Part shown: one piece after another, positions 51,482 through 55,201 of the stretch
Layout: every line of letters starts with the position of its first letter
Numbering within the stretch: the stretch's first letter is position 1
Assembly (NCBI RefSeq): GCF_030700245.1
Contig: NZ_JAUYZI010000040.1
Span: 1-55,201 of the forward strand
Source: Methylobacterium amylolyticum
GTDB lineage: Bacteria > Pseudomonadota > Alphaproteobacteria > Rhizobiales > Beijerinckiaceae
DNA: 55,201 nucleotides
Direction: 5' to 3'
Program-made: the position numbers and the translations under genes
The notes under the pieces: generated by a model
What the model was told of the DNA's origin: nothing
The model's database searches: none
What the model saw: only the letters and a program-made list of their open reading frames with translations

Positions 51482-52588
51482 ATGCCGCCCCTCGCCCTCA
51501 CCCTCGGAGACCCGGCCGGAATCGGGCCGGAACTCGCGCTCGCCGCGTGGCTCGCCCGCGGCGGGCCCGAGCCGCTGCCGCCGTTCTTCCTCGTGGGCGA
51601 TCCAGGTTTCGTCGAGCGCCTCGCCCACCGCCTCGACCGCCTCGTACCCGTCGCCGAGGTCGATCCCGAGACCGCGGCGGAGGTCTTCCCCCGCGCCCTG
51701 CCGGTGGTGCCGCTGCCGAGCGGGGCCGTGGTCGCGGCCGAGCCCGGCGCCCCCGACGCGGCCTGGGCCGGGGCCACGATCGAGTCGATCACCGCCGCCG
51801 TGGCCTTCGTGCAGGCCGGCCGCGCGAGCGCGGTGGTGACGAACCCGATCGCCAAGTTCGTCCTGACCCGCGCCGGCTTCGCCCATCCCGGCCACACCGA
51901 GTTCCTCGCCGCCCTCGCGGTGCCCCCGGGCCGCGCGGCGCCGCGCCCGGTCATGATGATCTGGAGCGACGCCCTGGCCGTGGTGCCGGTGACGATCCAC
52001 GTGCCCGTCAGAGCGGTGCCGGACCTGCTGACCCAGGCGCTGGTCGAGGAGACCGCGCGGGTCGTCGCCCGGGACCTGCGGCAGCGCTTCGGCCTGCCGG
52101 AGCCGCGGCTGGTGCTCGCCGGGCTCAACCCCCACGCGGGCGAGGCCGGCACGATCGGCCACGAGGACCGGGACGTGCTCGCCCCGGCGGTCGCGCGCCT
52201 GCGCGCCGAGGGCATCGACATCCGCGGGCCGCTGCCCGCCGACACCCTGTTCCACGCCCGCGCCCGGGAGACCTACGACGTCGCCCTCGCCCCGACCCAC
52301 GACCAGGCGCTGATCCCGGCCAAGACGCTCGCCTTCGACGAGGGGGTGAACGTGACGCTGGGCCTGCCCTTCGTGCGCACCTCCCCCGATCACGGCACCG
52401 CCTTCGACATCGCCGGGCAGGGGGTGGCGCGGCCGGACAGCCTGATCGCCGCGCTGCGGCTGGCCGACCGCCTCGCGGCGGCGTCGGCGCCGGCCGCGGA
52501 GACGGCGGCGGTGATCCCGTTCAACGTCTATGCCGGGCGCCCGCGCCCGCTCGGGGCGCGGCACTTCGATCCCGAGGACGAGCTGTGA
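51482..52588 (+). CDS. pdxA: 4-hydroxythreonine-4-phosphate dehydrogenase
   Basis: A 368-residue PdxA, part of the DXP-dependent route to pyridoxal phosphate. It begins LALTLGDPAGIGPELAL and has VVTNPIAKFVLTRAGFAHPG then HTEFLAAL with metal-binding His, GLNPHAGEAGTIGHED and LAPTHDQALIPAKTLAFDEG. The C-terminal RTSPDHGTAFDIAGQG is typical. ATG at 51482. Its stop overlaps the rsmA start by 4 bp. Confidence 0.96.
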   Translation: MPPLALTLGDPAGIGPELALAAWLARGGPEPLPPFFLVGDPGFVERLAHRLDRLVPVAEVDPETAAEVFPRALPVVPLPSGAVVAAEPGAPDAAWAGATIESITAAVAFVQAGRASAVVTNPIAKFVLTRAGFAHPGHTEFLAALAVPPGRAAPRPVMMIWSDALAVVPVTIHVPVRAVPDLLTQALVEETARVVARDLRQRFGLPEPRLVLAGLNPHAGEAGTIGHEDRDVLAPAVARLRAEGIDIRGPLPADTLFHARARETYDVALAPTHDQALIPAKTLAFDEGVNVTLGLPFVRTSPDHGTAFDIAGQGVARPDSLIAALRLADRLAAASAPAAETAAVIPFNVYAGRPRPLGARHFDPEDEL

Positions 52589-53460
52589 GCGCCCCGGACG
52601 GGCTGCCGCCCCTGCGCGAGGTCGTGGCCCGGCACGGGCTCGAACCGCGCAAGGCGCTGGGCCAGAACTTCCTCTACGACCTCAACCTAACCGGCCGCAT
52701 CGCCCGCGCGGCCGGACCGCTCGCGGGGGTCACCGTGGTCGAGGTCGGGCCGGGCCCCGGCGGCCTCACCCGGGCGCTGCTCGCCGAGGGCGCGGCCCGC
52801 GTCGTGGCGATCGAGCGCGACCCCCGCGCCCTGCCGGCGCTCGCCGAGATCGCCGCGCGCTACCCGGGGCGCCTGGAGGTCGTCGATGCCGACGCCCTCG
52901 GCTTCGACCCGCGCCCGCTGGTCGGCACGGGGCCCGCGCGGATCGTGGCCAACCTCCCCTACAACGTCGGCACCGCCCTGCTGACCGGCTGGCTCGACGG
53001 ACCGGCGTGGCCGCCCTGGTGGGATCAGGCGGTGCTGATGTTCCAGCGCGAGGTGGCCGAGCGGATCGTCGCCGACGAGGGCGCGCGGGCCGATTACGGC
53101 CGGCTCGGCGTGCTGTGCGGCTGGCGCACGCGGGCCGACATCCTGTTCGATGTGGCGCCCTCCGCCTTCGTACCGCCGCCCAAGGTCACGTCGAGCGTGG
53201 TGCGCCTCGTGCCGCGCGCCGATCCCCTGCCCTGCCGGGCCGGCGCCCTGGAGGCGGTGACCCGAGCGGCCTTCGGCCAGCGCCGCAAGATGCTGCGCCA
53301 GAGTTTGAAGAGCCTCGGCACGGATCCCGCCCCCCTGCTCGCGGCGGCCGGCATCCCCGAGACCGCCCGGGCGGAGGAGGTGCCGGTGGCGGGTTTCGTC
53401 GATCTGGCCAACCTGTGGGACGCGGCGCGCGGCGGATCCGGGGTCCGGGCGTCCGCGTGA
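52585..53460 (+). CDS. rsmA: 16S rRNA (adenine1518/1519-N6)-dimethyltransferase
   Basis: A 291-residue RsmA (KsgA) that dimethylates two adenines in helix 45 of 16S rRNA. Visible motifs are KALGQNFLYD, the SAM-binding VVEVGPGPGGLT and IVANLPYNV (catalytic NLPY), and the tail FVPPPKVTSSVVRLVPR. It starts at a GTG that overlaps the pdxA stop (GTGA), so translation is coupled. The pdxA-rsmA order is widespread in proteobacteria. Confidence 0.96.
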   Translation: MSAPDGLPPLREVVARHGLEPRKALGQNFLYDLNLTGRIARAAGPLAGVTVVEVGPGPGGLTRALLAEGAARVVAIERDPRALPALAEIAARYPGRLEVVDADALGFDPRPLVGTGPARIVANLPYNVGTALLTGWLDGPAWPPWWDQAVLMFQREVAERIVADEGARADYGRLGVLCGWRTRADILFDVAPSAFVPPPKVTSSVVRLVPRADPLPCRAGALEAVTRAAFGQRRKMLRQSLKSLGTDPAPLLAAAGIPETARAEEVPVAGFVDLANLWDAARGGSGVRASA

Positions 53461-53575
53461 CGCGAAGCCCCTATCCGCTGCGGTCGAGATCCGTCGCCGG
53501 GCGAACCGCGGGGCTTGCCGCGTGGGCCGCTTCGCCGTCAGGATGCGCCCTGTGAGCGCCGAAGGAGGTTCCGCC

Positions 53576-53836
53576 GTGGACGAAGCCGTTTCGGTGGCGG
53601 ACGCCGATCGCGACCTGTCCCGCCTCCTGCGCGGCGCGCGCGAGGGGCACAGCTACGTCGTGACGAGCGAAGGACGTCCCATCGCGCGCATCGTTCCGGC
53701 CGGCGCGCCCGAGGGCTCCCGATCCGACGCCTCGACAGCCGGGGCCCGTGCGAGTCTGTTCTCCCGGCTCGCACGCCAAACACCCGTCGAGATCGATCGC
53801 TGGACGCGCGACGAGCTCTACGGGTCCGAACGGTGA
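53576..53836 (+). CDS. Phd/YefM-type antitoxin
   Basis: An 86-residue protein from GTG 53576, preceded by gaaggagg at 53561-53568. The fold shows VADADRDLSRLLRGAREGHS then YVVTSEGRPIARIVP, the usual 'prevent-host-death' antitoxin core that also binds the operon promoter. The C-terminal half (SLFSRLARQTPVEIDRWTRD) would wrap the toxin. Its stop overlaps the toxin start by 4 bp. Confidence 0.8.
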   Translation: MDEAVSVADADRDLSRLLRGAREGHSYVVTSEGRPIARIVPAGAPEGSRSDASTAGARASLFSRLARQTPVEIDRWTRDELYGSER

Positions 53837-54288
53837 CGGTCGCGCTCGACACCAACATCCTGGCCTACGCGGAGGGCGTGAACGGCGGCGCGAAGCGCGA
53901 TGTCGTCCTCGCGCTGATCCGCGATCTGCCTCGGGACGCCGCCGTCATTCCGGTTCAGGTCCTGGGCGAACTGTTCAATGTGCTGGTGCGCAAGGCCGGG
54001 CGGTCGCGGGACGATGCCAGGGACGCGCTCCTCAGTTGGCGCGACGCGTTCCCGGTCATCGGGACGGCACCCGAAACGATGCTGAAGGCCCTCGACCTCG
54101 CGACGGACCATCGTCTCGGCATCTGGGATGCCGTCATCCTGTCCGCCGCCTCGCATGCCGGCTGCCGATTGCTGCTGACGGAGGATCTTCAGGACGGCTT
54201 CACATGGGGCGGCGTGACGGTCGTCGATCCGTTCGCCTCACCCCGGCACGCTCTGCTGGCTGCCCTGGTCGAGCCGCAGGGCCTCTAG
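53833..54288 (+). CDS. vapC: PIN domain toxin (VapC-like)
   Basis: A 151-residue PIN nuclease. The acidic metal cluster comes from ALDTN (Asp near residue 5), VLGELFNVLV (Glu), WDAVILSAASHAGC (Asp) and LLTEDLQDGF (Asp). VapC-type toxins cleave tRNA or rRNA. The GTG start overlaps the antitoxin stop. GC content is a little below that of the housekeeping genes to the left, consistent with an acquired module. Confidence 0.85.
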   Translation: MTVALDTNILAYAEGVNGGAKRDVVLALIRDLPRDAAVIPVQVLGELFNVLVRKAGRSRDDARDALLSWRDAFPVIGTAPETMLKALDLATDHRLGIWDAVILSAASHAGCRLLLTEDLQDGFTWGGVTVVDPFASPRHALLAALVEPQGL

Positions 54289-54309
54289 GACCGCGCCGGA
54301 TCCGGATCA

Positions 54310-55201
54310 TACCAATGGCCCTAGATGTTGACCTGTGCCCAGTCACGCGAGGTCATGGATGTAACGAGGTCTGGGTCGTTGGCGAAGAAGTTCCAAGCGT
54401 CGCAGCAGGCGTCGACGATCTGTCGGTAGTCGCGGAAGACCCGGTTGGCGAGCTTGTTCTGGCGCAGGTACTGCCAGACCAGCTCCATCGGGTTCAGCTC
54501 GGGCGATGAGGCCGGCAGGTGGAGCAACGTGATGGTGTCCGGGACCACCAGGCCACGCGGTCGGCGCGTCTTGGCGGTGCCGTGATAGCCGGCACCGTCC
54601 AGAACCAGGATCGCGTGCGCGCCGGGCGCGACCTGCTTGCTGATCTCAGCCAGATGCAGCGACATCATCGTGGTGTTGACCGTCGGCAGCACCAGGGCCG
54701 CGCTGGTGCCGCGCGCTGGGCAGGCCGCCCCGAACACATACGTCCACTTGTAGCGTTGGTCGCGCGGCGCCCGCGGGCGCGTGCCCTTGCGCGCCCAGAC
54801 CCGCGTCAGCGTGCCCTGCTGGCCGACGCGCGCCTCGTCCTGGAACCAGATCTCGAGCGGCTTGTCGCGGGCGGGCTCGGGCAGGATCTCCGCCACGCGC
54901 GCGGCGAAGTTTTTTTAAAAGCCTGCTGGGTCTCGTCGGTGGCCTTGGGATGCTGCGGGCGCACCGACAGCCGCACGAAGCCCAGTGCCGCCAGGTGCTT
55001 GCCGACCGTGCGCTCGTGCATCTCGACCCCGAACAACTCCTTGATCCGCGCCTGCAGGTCGACCCGGCGCCAGCGCACGACGCCATCCTTGTCGACGTCC
55101 GGCCCCGCCTCGACCAGGGCCGCCAGTTGCTGCTTCTGCTCGGGCGTCAGCTTGGCGGAGCGGCCCGGTGCCTGGCGGTCGCGCAGACCCGCCAGCCCCT
55201 C
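54310..55201. mobile_element. IS630-family insertion sequence, cut by window end
   Basis: An element whose transposase lies on the minus strand. Its left end is probably at or near the TA dinucleotide at 54310, since IS630 elements target TA. The other end is beyond the window, so the terminal inverted repeats and target duplication cannot be checked. It lies immediately after the PIN-toxin gene. Confidence 0.6.
54321..55201 (-). CDS. IS630-family transposase, two frames joined at an A7 run, 5' end outside window
   Basis: The upstream part (55201 to about 54912) carries the DNA-binding region (RGLAGLRDRQAPGRSAKLTP, ELFGVEMHERTVGKHLAALG). The downstream part (to 54321) is in the -1 frame and carries the DDE catalytic domain: WFQDEARVG, AILVLDGAGYH and LPASSPELNPMELVW. 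The frames switch at AAA-AAA-A (54910-54916, minus strand), so one transposase can be made only by -1 slippage. This arrangement is known for some IS630-family transposases. A damaging deletion in a once-continuous gene is the alternative. Confidence 0.8.

Noticed and set aside
1..55201. CRISPR array, tRNA or rRNA genes
   Set aside because: No regularly spaced direct repeats of 24-40 bp with unique spacers, no cloverleaf with TTCGA-type T loop, and no rRNA-like conserved stretch was seen by eye. A tRNAscan/Infernal run would be decisive.

Overview
The window is GC-rich DNA (roughly 70% or more by eye) from an alphaproteobacterium, most likely a Methylobacterium/Methylorubrum-like member of the Rhizobiales (Hyphomicrobiales). 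The evidence is the C4-type 5-aminolevulinate synthase HemA, the DUF2948-hisD-UPF0262-LMW phosphatase run, the pepA / lptF-lptG-lptD / pdxA-rsmA block, an Omp25/31-type barrel protein, frequent GTG starts, and many dispersed intergenic palindromes. The organism assignment is an inference. I found no rRNA, tRNA or CRISPR array.

Layout. 1-8.6 kb: a quinone oxidoreductase, a tiny GIY-YIG nuclease gene bracketed by inverted repeats, DNA polymerase I, a membrane-anchored TAXI-type solute-binding protein, recX, and a repeat-filled gap. 8.6-15.2 kb: a radical SAM 'DNA modification/repair' protein and a DUF4130-UdgX fusion (probably one DNA-repair module), then glnD and grpE. 15.2-20 kb: a secreted phospholipase A2-like protein, an outer-membrane barrel, two possible small proteins, and a DUF6502 (HTH-like) / DUF5666 pair. 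19.5-24.3 kb: a TetR regulator divergent from a maltose-acetyltransferase homologue with a perfect 24-bp palindrome between them, then an iron region (PepSY membrane protein, DUF3649, a 44-aa ORF, divergent FTR1 permease). 24.8-27.6 kb: an MDR oxidoreductase, a metallophosphoesterase and a phytanoyl-CoA dioxygenase-like protein.

27.7-35 kb: minus-strand housekeeping genes rpmH-rnpA-yidC-engB-DUF423, apt, an inositol monophosphatase-family gene and hemA. 34.9-40.6 kb: a small basic ORF and murA, a HigB/HigA toxin-antitoxin pair, a secreted Asp/Cys-rich protein, then DUF2948-hisD-UPF0262-LMW phosphatase. 40.7-46 kb, minus strand: msrP, an acyl-CoA ligase, an unknown membrane protein and pepA. 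46.2-53.5 kb, plus strand: the LPS-transport genes lptF, lptG and lptD, then pdxA-rsmA; a 356-bp repeat-bearing gap lies where surA is commonly found. The right end holds a Phd-PIN toxin-antitoxin pair and an incomplete IS630-family element with an A7 frameshift site.

Several families of palindromic repeats fill the intergenic gaps. The most intriguing observation is that the GIY-YIG gene lies between two arms that match the stem of a short palindromic repeat present three more times in the window without any gene. This suggests a nuclease-bearing parent and gene-less derivatives. The second point of interest is the radical SAM plus DUF4130-UdgX pair, which keeps the histidine that cross-links UdgX to uracil DNA but whose overall biochemical role I cannot assign.
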